Positions 29,371-38,560 of a stretch of DNA of 64,000 bases are shown here, piece after piece (within the stretch, counting starts at the first letter, position 1; each line of letters starts with the position of its first letter). Under the pieces are notes generated by a model. The model ran no database searches. It worked only from the letters and a program-made list of their open reading frames with translations, and had not been told where the DNA came from. The translations under genes and the position numbers were made by a program. Source of the stretch: Anaerosporobacter faecicola (GTDB lineage: Bacteria > Bacillota > Clostridia > Lachnospirales > Lachnospiraceae); the NCBI RefSeq assembly GCF_012070565.1, contig NZ_JAAQRO010000026.1:1-64000 (forward strand). Direction: 5' to 3'.

Positions 29371-29538
29371 AGTAGACTAAAATAAAAGTAGTAGACTAAA
29401 ATAAAAACAGTAGACTAAAATAGAAGTAGTAGACTAAAATAAAAACAGTAGACTAAAATTAGTGGACTAAAATAAAGGCAGTAGGCTAAATTAAAAGCAA
29501 TAGATTAAAAAGGAAGTAGTGGACCTAAAATAAGAAGT
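29371..29538. repeat. 19-bp tandem repeat, about nine units
   Basis: Consecutive 19-base units beginning AGTAGACTAAAATAAAA at 29371, 29390, 29409, 29428, then a 14-base unit at 29447, then 29461, 29480, 29499 and a 21-base unit at 29518. The first four units are nearly identical and the last four are progressively degenerate. It is not a CRISPR: the units abut without spacers. The array fills the gap between tRNA-Arg and the next small gene. Confidence 0.9.
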
Positions 29539-29638
29539 ATACTATATATAAAACTATTAACATATACAACATGGAAGAAAATCATGGTTATGTATATGGT
29601 TTATAGAAATGTCAATAATAACGAAAGATGGTGATACG

Positions 29639-30001
29639 ATGAAGAAGAATAAGTTTGGATTACCTTTTTATATTATGTTTTTTACATTAACTGTACTAAT
29701 TGAAGTATACGCTTTTCTAGAATGGAGAACGGATAAGATCTCTATTATTGGAACAAGTATTGTATTATTAATTGCACTTTATCTCCTTATTGATAGTGTT
29801 AAACATGAATTAGATAAGAAAAAGGAAGAATATAATTTGTATCTTTTGGAACAAAATCATCAGCTTGAAGAAATGATTGAGAGAAAGATGAAGAACACAA
29901 AAGAAGAATTACTAAGACGTCAAAAAAATAGTGTTGAAATACTTTTAAAAGCACAAAAGTCCTTTACGGAGGCAATAATAAAAGATAATAATAAGAAATA
30001 G
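29639..30001 (+). CDS. Small membrane protein with two transmembrane segments and coiled coil
   Basis: 120 residues from the ATG at 29639, which has a GGTGAT site; the in-frame ATG at 29609 lacks one. Two hydrophobic segments at residues about 6-26 (LPFYIMFFTLTVLIEVYAFL) and 34-52 are followed by a 65-residue charged helix (KHELDKKKEEYNLYLLEQNHQLEEM...) that is probably coiled coil. I do not recognise the family. It may share a transcript with the exonuclease gene 42 bases downstream. Confidence 0.65.
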   Translation: MKKNKFGLPFYIMFFTLTVLIEVYAFLEWRTDKISIIGTSIVLLIALYLLIDSVKHELDKKKEEYNLYLLEQNHQLEEMIERKMKNTKEELLRRQKNSVEILLKAQKSFTEAIIKDNNKK

Positions 30002-30043
30002 AAAAATAGCAGTGTTCTACACCTGATGTCGGGAGGTGAGTGC

Positions 30044-31006
30044 GTGAATTACATTGTTGTTGATTTGGAGTGGAATCAAAGTCCCTATGGGAAAGGAACA
30101 GAAGTAAAGGAGCTTCCGTTTGAAATAATAGAGATTGGTGCGGTTAAGTTAAATGAGAAGAGAGAGATAATTGATAATTTTCAACGATTAATTCATCCAC
30201 AAATCTATAATGAGTTTCATTCTATTACAAAAGAAATCATACATATGGAAATCGCAGATCTTAATAAAGCAGATCCATTTGATGTAGTGATACAACAGTT
30301 TTTTGAGTGGTGCGGAAAAAACTATCGGTTTGCCACATGGGGAAATATGGACCTAATTGAACTTCAAAGGAATCTCGTGTACTACAAAATTACTGGATAT
30401 ATTGATCATCCTGTTCCATTTTATGATGTACAAAAGCTTTTTGCATTGTGTTATTATCAAAATAAAGTTCCTAGAACACTAGAGTATGCAGTAGATCACA
30501 TGGAAATAGAAAAGAAAGAGGTTTTTCATCGTGCATATGTAGATGCAAGATATACAGCTGAGATTTTTAGTAGACTGGATTTAGAAATAATCAAAAAGAA
30601 TTATTCTTTTGATTATTTTCATAATCCGCAGAGCAAAGAAGAAGAAATTTATCTATATTATGATGATTATTATAAATACATTACCAGAGAGTTTCAAACC
30701 AAGGAAGAAGTTATGGTGAATAGAGAAGTTAATAGTATTGTGTGTAATCAGTGTAAACAACGAGCAACAAAAAAAATAAAATGGTTTACTACAAACTCCA
30801 AAACTTATTATTGTTTAGCATATTGTAAAGAGCATGGTTATCTTAAAGGGAAAATACGAATTAAGAAAGCCGCCAGTCAGAATGTATTTGCTGTAAAGGT
30901 AGTAAAACAGATAAGTAAGGAAGATGCCTCTTTGTTATTGGAGCGTTATGTAGAGTTTAAAAAAAGAAAAAAGGAAAAAAGAAAAGGAAAGGAAAAAGCA
31001 CTATAA
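30044..31006 (+). CDS. DEDDh 3'-5' exonuclease with C-terminal Cys/His domain
   Basis: 320 residues from the GTG at 30044, which has GGGAGGTGAG upstream. It has the DnaQ/ERI-like exonuclease core: VVDLEWNQ (Exo I, D and E), ATWGNMDLIEL (Exo II) and HRAYVDARYTAEIF (Exo III with the HxxxxD of the DEDDh type). After residue about 230 it carries CNQCKQRA...YYCLAYCKEHGYLKG, a Cys4 or Cys3His arrangement that looks like a small zinc-binding domain, then a Lys-rich tail. It probably trims RNA or DNA 3' ends. It ends before a strong terminator. Confidence 0.88.
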   Translation: MNYIVVDLEWNQSPYGKGTEVKELPFEIIEIGAVKLNEKREIIDNFQRLIHPQIYNEFHSITKEIIHMEIADLNKADPFDVVIQQFFEWCGKNYRFATWGNMDLIELQRNLVYYKITGYIDHPVPFYDVQKLFALCYYQNKVPRTLEYAVDHMEIEKKEVFHRAYVDARYTAEIFSRLDLEIIKKNYSFDYFHNPQSKEEEIYLYYDDYYKYITREFQTKEEVMVNREVNSIVCNQCKQRATKKIKWFTTNSKTYYCLAYCKEHGYLKGKIRIKKAASQNVFAVKVVKQISKEDASLLLERYVEFKKRKKEKRKGKEKAL

Positions 31007-31010
31007 AATA

Positions 31011-31050
31011 GAAAACCCCTGCTATAATTACTCTTATAGCAGGGGTTTTC
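31011..31050. terminator. Bidirectional terminator
   Basis: GAAAACCCCTGCTATAA (31011-31027) pairs perfectly with TTATAGCAGGGGTTTTC (31034-31050) with a 6-base loop and T runs on both strands. It serves the convergent exonuclease and carboxypeptidase genes. Confidence 0.95.
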
Positions 31051-31089
31051 TATGCGTATATTTGGTATCGTAATCCATCAGCCTCTATT

Positions 31090-32598
31090 TTATAAATGAA
31101 AGTCATCATAACGACGGGAATTTCGTTTTTGGAAATAGGCATTTCTTCGTTTTTTGCGTGGACGCTCCACAACAATATAATAAATAAAATATAAAATACC
31201 ACAAGCTACAAGAATACCTATTATTATAAATGGTTTTATATCTTGATGAGACTTGGAGGAAACAGCAGAACTTAGTGTACTTTTGGAATCTTGTTCATTG
31301 CTATCATTTGCTAAAGAAACAGTTTCTAATAATGGTTTATCAGAAGCAGTATAGTAAATATCAAGTTTACCAACATTCTTGTATTCAAAAGTATACGTTA
31401 TATCACCAATTACCTTCTTTCCATTTTGTACAGTGGGTTGATCATAAAGATTAATCTTTTGGGTTACATCTTTAGCATCCGCACCAACAGGTAAAATGTA
31501 ACTACTTGTAGCATCCGTATATAAAAGTGGTGAATTGGAGTCTAAGATGGAGTTAAATCGGGTAAATAACATAGAGTTATCAGTTGCTGATAAGCCATCT
31601 TCGTCCTCAACAGAATAAGCTTGGTAATTATCAAACCCAAAATCAAATAAACGTATGGTATCTTTATATTGATCCGTTGGTGTAGATTTCATTACAACAC
31701 AGATTAGTGTTATTCCATCTTTTTCTGCAAAAGACACAAGAGTATTACGGGCAGCATTGGTATAGCCTGTTTTACCACCAATACATGCATCATATTTTTT
31801 GGTTAACTTATATCCAAGTAAAAGTTGTTGATGATTTGCCATAGGAAATTCTTGATCGGATTTATTGGTCTTTGGTATAACATAACTTTTTGTAGCTGTA
31901 ATCTTACGGAATGTATCATTCTTTAATGCTGCTTGAGAAATCAAAGCCATATCATAGGGAGAGGTATAATGATTATCGTTGTGTAATCCATTGGCATTCA
32001 CAAAGTGTGTATTCTTGCAACCTAGTTCCTTTGCTTTGGCATTCATCATATCCGCAAAAGCATCGATGCTTCCGGCTACGTGTTCAGCAACAGCATTGGA
32101 TACTTCATTGGCAGAGGCAAGCATAACAGCATACAAACATTGTTCCATTGTGAGTTGCTCCCCTTCTTTTCTTGCTATATGTGTACTTCCAGATTCAATA
32201 CTAAAGACCGCATTGTGTGAAAAAGTAACAATTTCATTAAGTGAGCAATTCTCCAGTGCAAGTAAAGTGGTCATAATTTTTGTAATACTAGCTGGATAGT
32301 TTTCTTTATTTGCATTCTTCTCATATAATACAAAACCAGAGGAGGCATCCATAAGAATGGCAGCGTCTGAAGTTAAATTACTAGGACCTTTTGGCCATTT
32401 ATAGGTACTTTTCTTTTTGGTTTCTTTTGTTTGTGAAGAAGAATCATTTGTGTTTGTATCTGTTAAAGAAGAATTAGAAGTTACTGCAGAGCTTGTATTG
32501 GTATTAAGTAGGGGAATAACAGCAGCAGAAGCTGTTGTACTTCCTATATTGGAAAGCAGGTAAACTGCTGTAAGAATTGTTACTAGGATTCGTTTCAT
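31090..32598 (-). CDS. dacF: D-alanyl-D-alanine carboxypeptidase (DacF/PBP5 family)
   Basis: 502 residues from the ATG at 32598, which gives a clean signal peptide (MKRILVTILTAVYLLSNIGS). A Ser/Thr-rich linker of about 45 residues is followed by the peptidase S11 domain. The SxxK motif is S104-I-T-K107, the SxN motif appears as SANE (ASANEVSNAVAEH) and the KTG triad is in GGKTGYTNAA. A PBP5-like C-terminal domain and a terminal transmembrane helix with an Arg/Lys-rich tail follow. It trims stem peptides of peptidoglycan outside the membrane. In spore formers related genes act in cortex formation, which cannot be judged here. It is read head-on to replication. Confidence 0.93.
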   Translation of the reverse strand: MKRILVTILTAVYLLSNIGSTTASAAVIPLLNTNTSSAVTSNSSLTDTNTNDSSSQTKETKKKSTYKWPKGPSNLTSDAAILMDASSGFVLYEKNANKENYPASITKIMTTLLALENCSLNEIVTFSHNAVFSIESGSTHIARKEGEQLTMEQCLYAVMLASANEVSNAVAEHVAGSIDAFADMMNAKAKELGCKNTHFVNANGLHNDNHYTSPYDMALISQAALKNDTFRKITATKSYVIPKTNKSDQEFPMANHQQLLLGYKLTKKYDACIGGKTGYTNAARNTLVSFAEKDGITLICVVMKSTPTDQYKDTIRLFDFGFDNYQAYSVEDEDGLSATDNSMLFTRFNSILDSNSPLLYTDATSSYILPVGADAKDVTQKINLYDQPTVQNGKKVIGDITYTFEYKNVGKLDIYYTASDKPLLETVSLANDSNEQDSKSTLSSAVSSKSHQDIKPFIIIGILVACGILYFIYYIVVERPRKKRRNAYFQKRNSRRYDDFHL

Positions 32599-32751
32599 AA
32601 TATTGTAGTCCCTCTCTTTTAATTGGTATTCAGAAAAATGTCCCGATAAAAACAAAAGAACACATTTTTCAATTCATAATCGTATCTTGACCCTATAAAA
32701 CGACTAAATTTACCTATATTATAGTTTATTTTAGGAGGACAGGCAATAGAT

Positions 32752-32789
32752 AAATACCAAGTAATCTAAGAAAGAATTACTTGGTATTT
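32752..32789. terminator. Perfect 14-bp hairpin upstream of dacF
   Basis: AAATACCAAGTAAT (32752-32765) pairs with ATTACTTGGTATTT (32776-32789) around a 10-base loop, with T after the second arm and T-rich sequence on the other strand. It may terminate the leftward ATPase transcript or any rightward transcript. Confidence 0.6.
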
Positions 32790-32840
32790 TAAATTGATTA
32801 TGAGTCAGAATAAGTGTATCAATTATATACATAAAGTGTT

Positions 32841-33047
32841 ATTAAAACATTCAAGTAGAATATTTAATTAGAACGTTCAAACGATATGATTTATCAAAAT
32901 GAATAATCATAGAATTCAATCAAACTGTCCAATCAAAACATTTAATCAAAGCATTTAGTCAAACATTTAATTGAGGCATTCAAGCAGAGCGTTCAAACAA
33001 AACAATTAACCAAAGTATTTAATCAAACGTTCAATCAAAAGATTTTG
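32841..33047. repeat. 13-bp degenerate tandem repeat, about 16 units
   Basis: The spacer between dacF and the ATPase operon is an almost continuous run of 12-14-base units with consensus near AATCAAAACATTT. Variants end in ATTC, GTTC or TATTT, for example AATCAAAGCATTT, AGTCAAACATTT and AATCAAACGTTC. The phase is kept for about 200 bases although single units differ at several positions. No open frame or RNA is seen here. Confidence 0.85.
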
Positions 33048-33130
33048 ATTAAATGCTAATTAAATAATTATTTTATACTTATAAGTATAGACCGATTTAT
33101 AATGACTCATTCCATATTAAATTGTTAGGG

Positions 33131-33766
33131 TTATGAATGTGTTTGTTTCTTTGCCATATTCATACGTTTTATAACTTTTAATCGAGTAAATTCTTCACGT
33201 TCCTTTTCCTCTAATGCATTTTGAATATCTACAACTAATGTTGTATAGTGAGGTATGGTTATATTCTTTAATGCATTGGCACGTTTTTGCGTCTTCTTAA
33301 TATTAGTCGCTAAACGATAAGCAGAAGTTTCTACCATAGACAAACGTATGGTTAACTCTTTTACACGGTTAAAATGCATACAAGCTTCATCTAATGAAAG
33401 TTTCGTCCCATAGTAGGAATAGGTAGGTGTAAGCGTACGGTGGTCAAAGTCAACAAGAGGAATCTCTGTACCCATAATACTACGTGTCTTTATTGTGATG
33501 GATTGTTCCTCTGGTACGGTTTTACTTAAAGTCTGTACCGTATTGATTCCCATTTCAATATTTGCCCTTTGTAAAGCGATATAGGCGGCAGAGAAGGTCG
33601 AATCAATTTCTGATTGTATGTTCTTTGCCTTATCAATTAATTCCATTAATTCACGGATTAGAATATTTCGTTTCTTATCCATTAGGTCAAACCCTTGTCT
33701 TGAGAGAGCAAGAGAGTTCTTTGCTAATATTAGATTTCCTTTGGTGGGAAATGTATTTGGATCCAT
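33131..33766 (-). CDS. ntpD: V-type ATPase subunit D
   Basis: 211 residues, normal length. Subunit D is the long antiparallel coiled-coil central axle of the V1 motor. The N-terminus has TKGNLILAKNSLALSRQGFDLMDKKRNILIREL and the C-terminus the matching helix RVKELTIRLSMVETSAYRLATNIKKTQKRANALKN, both typical. It is the last gene of the leftward operon, 14 bases after subunit B. Confidence 0.96.
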   Translation of the reverse strand: MDPNTFPTKGNLILAKNSLALSRQGFDLMDKKRNILIRELMELIDKAKNIQSEIDSTFSAAYIALQRANIEMGINTVQTLSKTVPEEQSITIKTRSIMGTEIPLVDFDHRTLTPTYSYYGTKLSLDEACMHFNRVKELTIRLSMVETSAYRLATNIKKTQKRANALKNITIPHYTTLVVDIQNALEEKEREEFTRLKVIKRMNMAKKQTHS

Positions 33767-33780
33767 CTACTCACCATCCT

Positions 33781-35187
33781 TTACGCTTCTGATGAGGAAG
33801 TTTCATCTGCTGTAGAAGTATGGTAATACTTATCAAGAATCTTGGTATCCACACGGTCAAGTTCTTCCCTTGGAAGTATGGCAAGTAATTTCCAACCAAG
33901 ATTTAATGTATCTTCAATACTTCGGTCTTCCATAAGTCCTTGAGAAATAAACTCATTTTCAAATGCAGTACCAAATTGTAAGTATTTTTTATCAATAGGT
34001 GATAATTCATCTTCACCAATAACACTTGCTAAGGCTCTTGCATCTCCAACTCGGGCATAAGAAGAGAATAATTGGTTTGCTAAATCCTGATGATCTTCTC
34101 TTGTATAACCTTCACCGATACCATCTTTCATTAAACGAGAAAGAGATGGTAAAACATTGATAGGTGGATAAATTGCTTTTTGGTGTAAGGCACGTTCTAG
34201 TACAATCTGTCCTTCTGTAATGTATCCAGTTAAGTCTGGAATTGGGTGAGTAATATCGTCATTTGGCATTGTAAGGATTGGAATTTGTGTAACAGAGCCC
34301 TTACTTCCTTTAATGATACCTGCACGTTCATAAATCGTTGCTAATTCACTATATAAGTAACCTGGATACCCTTTTCTACTTGGGATTTCTCCTTTGGAAG
34401 AGGAAACCTCACGCATTGCTTCTGCAAAGGAGGTCATATCGGTTAACACAACGAGGATATGCATTCCTTTTTCAAAAGCAAGATATTCGGCAGCAGTTAA
34501 CGCTACTTTTGGAGTAATTAATCGTTCTACTACAGGATCATTTGCCAGGTTTAAAAACATAACAACATGAGAGCTGGCACCACTTTCCTCAAATGTACGA
34601 CGGAAGAATTCAGCAACATCATGTTTTAAGCCCATAGCACCAAATACAATTGCGAATTCTTCATCTGAATCAGAACCAAGAGAAGCCTGTCGAACAATCT
34701 GTGCAGCAAGCTGGTCATGTGGAAGTCCATTTCCAGAGAAGATCGGTAATTTTTGACCACGAATTAGTGTTGTTAAGCAATCAATGGTTGAAATACCTGT
34801 TTTAATAAAGTTACGTGGATACTCCCTTGTATAAGGATTTAGAGGCTCTCCATTTACGTCTTTTTTAACATCAGAGATAATTGGACCAAGACCATCAATT
34901 GGCTCGCCTATACCACTAAATACACGTCCTAAGATATCTTCTGATAAAGCAATCTCCATTGGGTGTCCTGTTAATTTTGTATGGGTATTCTTTAAGGACA
35001 TTTCTTCTGTTCCTTCAAACACCTGTATGACAGCTTTGTCTTCATATATTTCGACAATTCTTCCAAGTTTGTGTTTATTACCTTCAACTGTTAACTCTAC
35101 GATTTCATCATAGGCTGCACCTTGTACTCCTTCTAATACAATAAGGGGGCCGTTGATTTCACTGAGTCCTAAATATTCAATTGACAT
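33781..35187 (-). CDS. ntpB: V-type ATPase subunit B
   Basis: 468 residues, the regulatory (non-catalytic) nucleotide-site subunit alternating with A in the V1 head. Family segments include [87 protein letters not shown] and [19 protein letters not shown]. As expected it lacks a true P-loop. It is 14 bases downstream of subunit A. Confidence 0.98.
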   Translation of the reverse strand: MSIEYLGLSEINGPLIVLEGVQGAAYDEIVELTVEGNKHKLGRIVEIYEDKAVIQVFEGTEEMSLKNTHTKLTGHPMEIALSEDILGRVFSGIGEPIDGLGPIISDVKKDVNGEPLNPYTREYPRNFIKTGISTIDCLTTLIRGQKLPIFSGNGLPHDQLAAQIVRQASLGSDSDEEFAIVFGAMGLKHDVAEFFRRTFEESGASSHVVMFLNLANDPVVERLITPKVALTAAEYLAFEKGMHILVVLTDMTSFAEAMREVSSSKGEIPSRKGYPGYLYSELATIYERAGIIKGSKGSVTQIPILTMPNDDITHPIPDLTGYITEGQIVLERALHQKAIYPPINVLPSLSRLMKDGIGEGYTREDHQDLANQLFSSYARVGDARALASVIGEDELSPIDKKYLQFGTAFENEFISQGLMEDRSIEDTLNLGWKLLAILPREELDRVDTKILDKYYHTSTADETSSSEA

Positions 35188-35201
35188 TTTGTTAACCCTC
35201 C

Positions 35202-36968
35202 TTAAGCATTTGTTTCCAATAGGTGATTATAGAAATCATCGATTGCTTTTTTGTAATCATTGAATTTATCTAATTCATCATTTGCCACATCATATTTGAT
35301 AGAAATGATCTTTTCAAAGATGTCATTTTCTTTCAGTAAGGTCATTGGCATATTCATAGCAATGAGTTTTTTACACTGTTCATATAAATGCATGATTGTT
35401 TCCATCATCTTTAACTGTTTTTCAAGAGGTACATAGGTATCAGATGGATGGTAAGCATTCTGTTGAACGAATCCAAGTCGTACAACACGTGCAATTTCCA
35501 ATACTAACTTTTGATCATCTGGAAGTACATCGCTACCAATTAATTTTACAATTTCATTTAACTGACTTTCTTGTGTTAGTAAGGAGATTAATTGATTACG
35601 TAAATCAATAAAATTGCTACCAACATTCTTGGTATACCATGGAGTAAGATCAGATACATACTCACTATAACTGGTTAACCATTGAATGGCTGGGAAATGT
35701 CTTGCATAGGCAAGGGATTTATCAAGTGCCCAGAAACAGCGAACAAAACGTTTGGTATTCTGGGTTACTGGTTCAGAGAAGTCACCACCCTGAGGGGAAA
35801 CAGCACCAATTATGGATACGCTTCCTTCTGTACCATTTAAGTTACTCATAAATCCTGCACGTTCATAGAATGCAGATAGACGAGAAGCTAAGTAAGCAGG
35901 GAATCCTTCTTCTGCTGGCATTTCTTCCAGACGGCCGGATAACTCACGAAGTGCTTCTGCCCAACGGGAAGTAGAATCTGCCATAATTGCAACATGATAG
36001 CCCATATCTCGATAATACTCTGCAAGAGTAATACCTGTATAGATACTTGCTTCACGTGCAGCAACAGGCATATTGGAAGTATTGGCAATCAAAGTCGTAC
36101 GATCGAGCAAAGGATTTCCGGACTTTGGATCCACTAATTTTGAGAAGTCTTCCAATACTTCGGTCATTTCATTTCCACGTTCTCCACAACCAATGTAAAC
36201 AATAATATCTGCATCACACCATTTTGCTAACTGATGCTGTGTCATTGTTTTACCAGTACCAAAGCCACCAGGAATGGCAGCAGTACCACCTTTGGCAATT
36301 GGGAAGAGGGTATCAAGAATTCTTTGTCCTGTTACCAATGGACGATCGGCAGCATAACGTTTCGTAGTTGGTCTAGGAATTCGAATTGGCCATTTCTGTG
36401 TAAGGGTTAGTTCTTGTTCCTCTCCTTGGTCGTTACGAATGGTAACGAGAGGGTCATTGATGGTATATTGTCCATCAGGTACAACTTTTATTACCGTACC
36501 GTTGACCGTTGGAGGTACCATAGATTTATGTACAATGGCACGTGTTTCTCTGGTTTCTGCTATAATTGTTCCACCATAAATCTTATCCCCTTCAGAGACC
36601 GTTATATGGACATCCCATAGTTTTTTTGTATCAAGGGAGTCAACGTTAACACCTCTAGAGATAAAGGCACCAGATTGTTTTGCTATTTCTTTTAATGGTC
36701 GTTCAATACCGTCAAAGATATTTCCAATAATACCAGGTGCCAGGGTTACAGAAATCGCACTTCCTGTAGCCACAACTTCTTCACCTGGTTTTAGTCCAGT
36801 TGTTTCTTCGAAAACTTGAATTGTTGTCGTATCTTTGGTTAGGGCAATAACTTCGCCTACTAGTTTCTCTTTACCAACTAGAACCATTTCGGACATCTTA
36901 AACCCAAGATTTCCTTTCAAATATACAATAGGACCGTTAATTCCGTATATCGTTCCTGTCAAGTTCAT
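35202..36968 (-). CDS. ntpA: V-type ATPase catalytic subunit A
   Basis: 588 residues from the ATG at 36968 ([12 protein letters not shown]), preceded by AGGAGG; a longer frame to 37016 is unlikely. The P-loop is [11 protein letters not shown], followed by the catalytic Glu in [16 protein letters not shown]. The bulge region characteristic of A subunits (about residues 110-190, [18 protein letters not shown]) is present, as is [36 protein letters not shown]. It hydrolyses or synthesises ATP, coupled to ion flow through the K ring. Confidence 0.98.
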   Translation of the reverse strand: MNLTGTIYGINGPIVYLKGNLGFKMSEMVLVGKEKLVGEVIALTKDTTTIQVFEETTGLKPGEEVVATGSAISVTLAPGIIGNIFDGIERPLKEIAKQSGAFISRGVNVDSLDTKKLWDVHITVSEGDKIYGGTIIAETRETRAIVHKSMVPPTVNGTVIKVVPDGQYTINDPLVTIRNDQGEEQELTLTQKWPIRIPRPTTKRYAADRPLVTGQRILDTLFPIAKGGTAAIPGGFGTGKTMTQHQLAKWCDADIIVYIGCGERGNEMTEVLEDFSKLVDPKSGNPLLDRTTLIANTSNMPVAAREASIYTGITLAEYYRDMGYHVAIMADSTSRWAEALRELSGRLEEMPAEEGFPAYLASRLSAFYERAGFMSNLNGTEGSVSIIGAVSPQGGDFSEPVTQNTKRFVRCFWALDKSLAYARHFPAIQWLTSYSEYVSDLTPWYTKNVGSNFIDLRNQLISLLTQESQLNEIVKLIGSDVLPDDQKLVLEIARVVRLGFVQQNAYHPSDTYVPLEKQLKMMETIMHLYEQCKKLIAMNMPMTLLKENDIFEKIISIKYDVANDELDKFNDYKKAIDDFYNHLLETNA

Positions 36969-37052
36969 ATTGGAGCAACCTCCTAATTCTATAATTACAT
37001 GGCACAAATAGGTCATGTGTATAAAGCATTGTATTATAAGAAATCTTAAGAA

Positions 37053-37619
37053 TTATAATTTAAAGTTTGCTTTTTCTTCTTTCAATTTGGTAGAGAAGGA
37101 AAAATCAATCAAAATATGTCGTGAAGAAATAACACTTCGTATTCCACCTACAAAATCAATGTTGCTTACAGTTAGAGTAGTATTAGTAGCAATCTCAAGT
37201 TCCTGCTTCATTGATTCATCTGTTGGGTTAATGTAGATTAACATGTCATCTCCATTAGAAAATGCAACAGCTTCTTTAATTTTTCTTATCAAAAAATCTT
37301 TATATTCTGTTGTTTTCATATAGGAAGATAGTTGTTTCTCTACATCAAGGAATAAACGATCAACTAATTCCTGTTTGCGAGTACTTATGTTACGTTTGAT
37401 CGTAACAGACTCATTGGATAAGTTTTTGTTTTTTTCACGAATTAAGTTTTCTGATTCTGTACGAAGTTTTAATTCTGCTTGTTTTAATAAAGCAGCCTTC
37501 TTTTCTTCACACATTTTTTGCAATGTTTGTTCATATGATTCTAGAATCTTAACACTTTGTGCAGTTGCATCATCAATTGCACTTTGATAAAAGTTATCTA
37601 ATTTCTCATCTAATGTCAT
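37053..37619 (-). CDS. ntpE: V-type ATPase subunit E
   Basis: 188 residues from the ATG at 37619 with a GGAG site. A long N-terminal helical region (residues 1-95) is followed by a compact C-terminal domain, the layout of the peripheral stalk subunit E. GFSxxGD-like sequence (AFSNGDDMLIYINPTDE) and DFVGGIRSV match the family. It pairs with the G/H-like coiled-coil subunit encoded first in the operon. Confidence 0.9.
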   Translation of the reverse strand: MTLDEKLDNFYQSAIDDATAQSVKILESYEQTLQKMCEEKKAALLKQAELKLRTESENLIREKNKNLSNESVTIKRNISTRKQELVDRLFLDVEKQLSSYMKTTEYKDFLIRKIKEAVAFSNGDDMLIYINPTDESMKQELEIATNTTLTVSNIDFVGGIRSVISSRHILIDFSFSTKLKEEKANFKL

Positions 37620-37651
37620 AAACAAGCATCTCCTTTCCTAAACTTGGAGAG

Positions 37652-37960
37652 TTATAATTTTAAACCAATTGCTTCATTTACATAGTCTGTAATGAAATTT
37701 GGTTTTCTACCAGTACCATGACGGTCTGGAATCTCAATGATTAATGGTAAGCGACGATTTAGTTTAACATCGTCTACAATTTCTGGAAACTCACGACTGA
37801 ATTTTTCTGTGATCAATATAATACCAATTGTTTTATCTGCAATTGCTTTATCAAGCTGTTGTTTTAAATGTTTCTTTGAATGAATGACCACACCATCTAC
37901 CCCGGCAAGTCGCATGCCGGTATAGGTATCTACGTTGTCGCTGATTAAATACATCCGCAT
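37652..37960 (-). CDS. ntpF: V-type ATPase subunit F
   Basis: 102 residues. The Rossmann-like small subunit F sits on the central stalk with D. Features are MRMYLISDNVDTYTGMRLAGVDGVV and IGIILITEKFSREFPEIV, followed by LPLIIEIPDRHG. It lies 32 bases upstream of subunit E and has a GGAAAGGA site. Confidence 0.94.
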   Translation of the reverse strand: MRMYLISDNVDTYTGMRLAGVDGVVIHSKKHLKQQLDKAIADKTIGIILITEKFSREFPEIVDDVKLNRRLPLIIEIPDRHGTGRKPNFITDYVNEAIGLKL

Positions 37961-38035
37961 AATAATCGTTCCTTTCCAATTATAGATAGGTAATGGAATA
38001 AATCATGGTCTGATTTGTAAAACTACCACAATGGA

Positions 38036-38458
38036 TTAAGGTAACATTGTAAATGAAAGTACAAGTCCGTATAATGCAATACCTTCTGCTAAGGCAACGA
38101 AGATTAATGCTTTACCCATGATACTAGAGTCTTCGCTCATTGCACCTAATGCAGCACTTGCAGCAGAGGCAACGGCAATACCACCACCAATACAAGAAAA
38201 TCCAGTAGAAAGAGCAGCAGCAATATATCTCCAACCATCTGAGGAAGAAGAAGCAACCGCTTCCGTAGCAGCAGATGCATTACCAGTAAACATTAAGATA
38301 TTAGCAAGAATTAATGTTCCAAAGAAGAAAAATGCGTTAAATCCAAGAGCAGCTTTAAATCCACCTTGTTTCTTTTTGCTTAGTAAAAATGCTCCAAATG
38401 GAACGAAAATGCTTAAGATTAATGCAATAACAAAGATATATCTAGTAATTAAGTTCAT
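38036..38458 (-). CDS. ntpK: V-type ATPase proteolipid subunit K
   Basis: 140 residues with four hydrophobic segments (about 7-27, 38-58, 77-100, 114-138). The second hairpin has the Gly/Ala-rich packing motif STGFSCIGGGIAVASAASAALGA and the ion-binding carboxylate Glu125 in VALAEGIALYGLV. The first hairpin has no acidic residue and no Gly motif, so each polypeptide supplies one ion site. The Gln ligands that I associate with sodium binding in E. hirae NtpK are not evident, so the coupling ion is undecided. Confidence 0.93.
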   Translation of the reverse strand: MNLITRYIFVIALILSIFVPFGAFLLSKKKQGGFKAALGFNAFFFFGTLILANILMFTGNASAATEAVASSSSDGWRYIAAALSTGFSCIGGGIAVASAASAALGAMSEDSSIMGKALIFVALAEGIALYGLVLSFTMLP

Positions 38459-38560
38459 AAATGATTCCTCCTAAAAATAATATAATAAATTAATCATATT
38501 TGGGGCGTAAGGTATTTTTTCCCAACATTATAATGACGGTTAGTTAATGAAGAAACATAA

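Noticed and set aside
29371-29538. CRISPR array
   Set aside because: Repeat units abut with no variable spacers and no cas genes are nearby.
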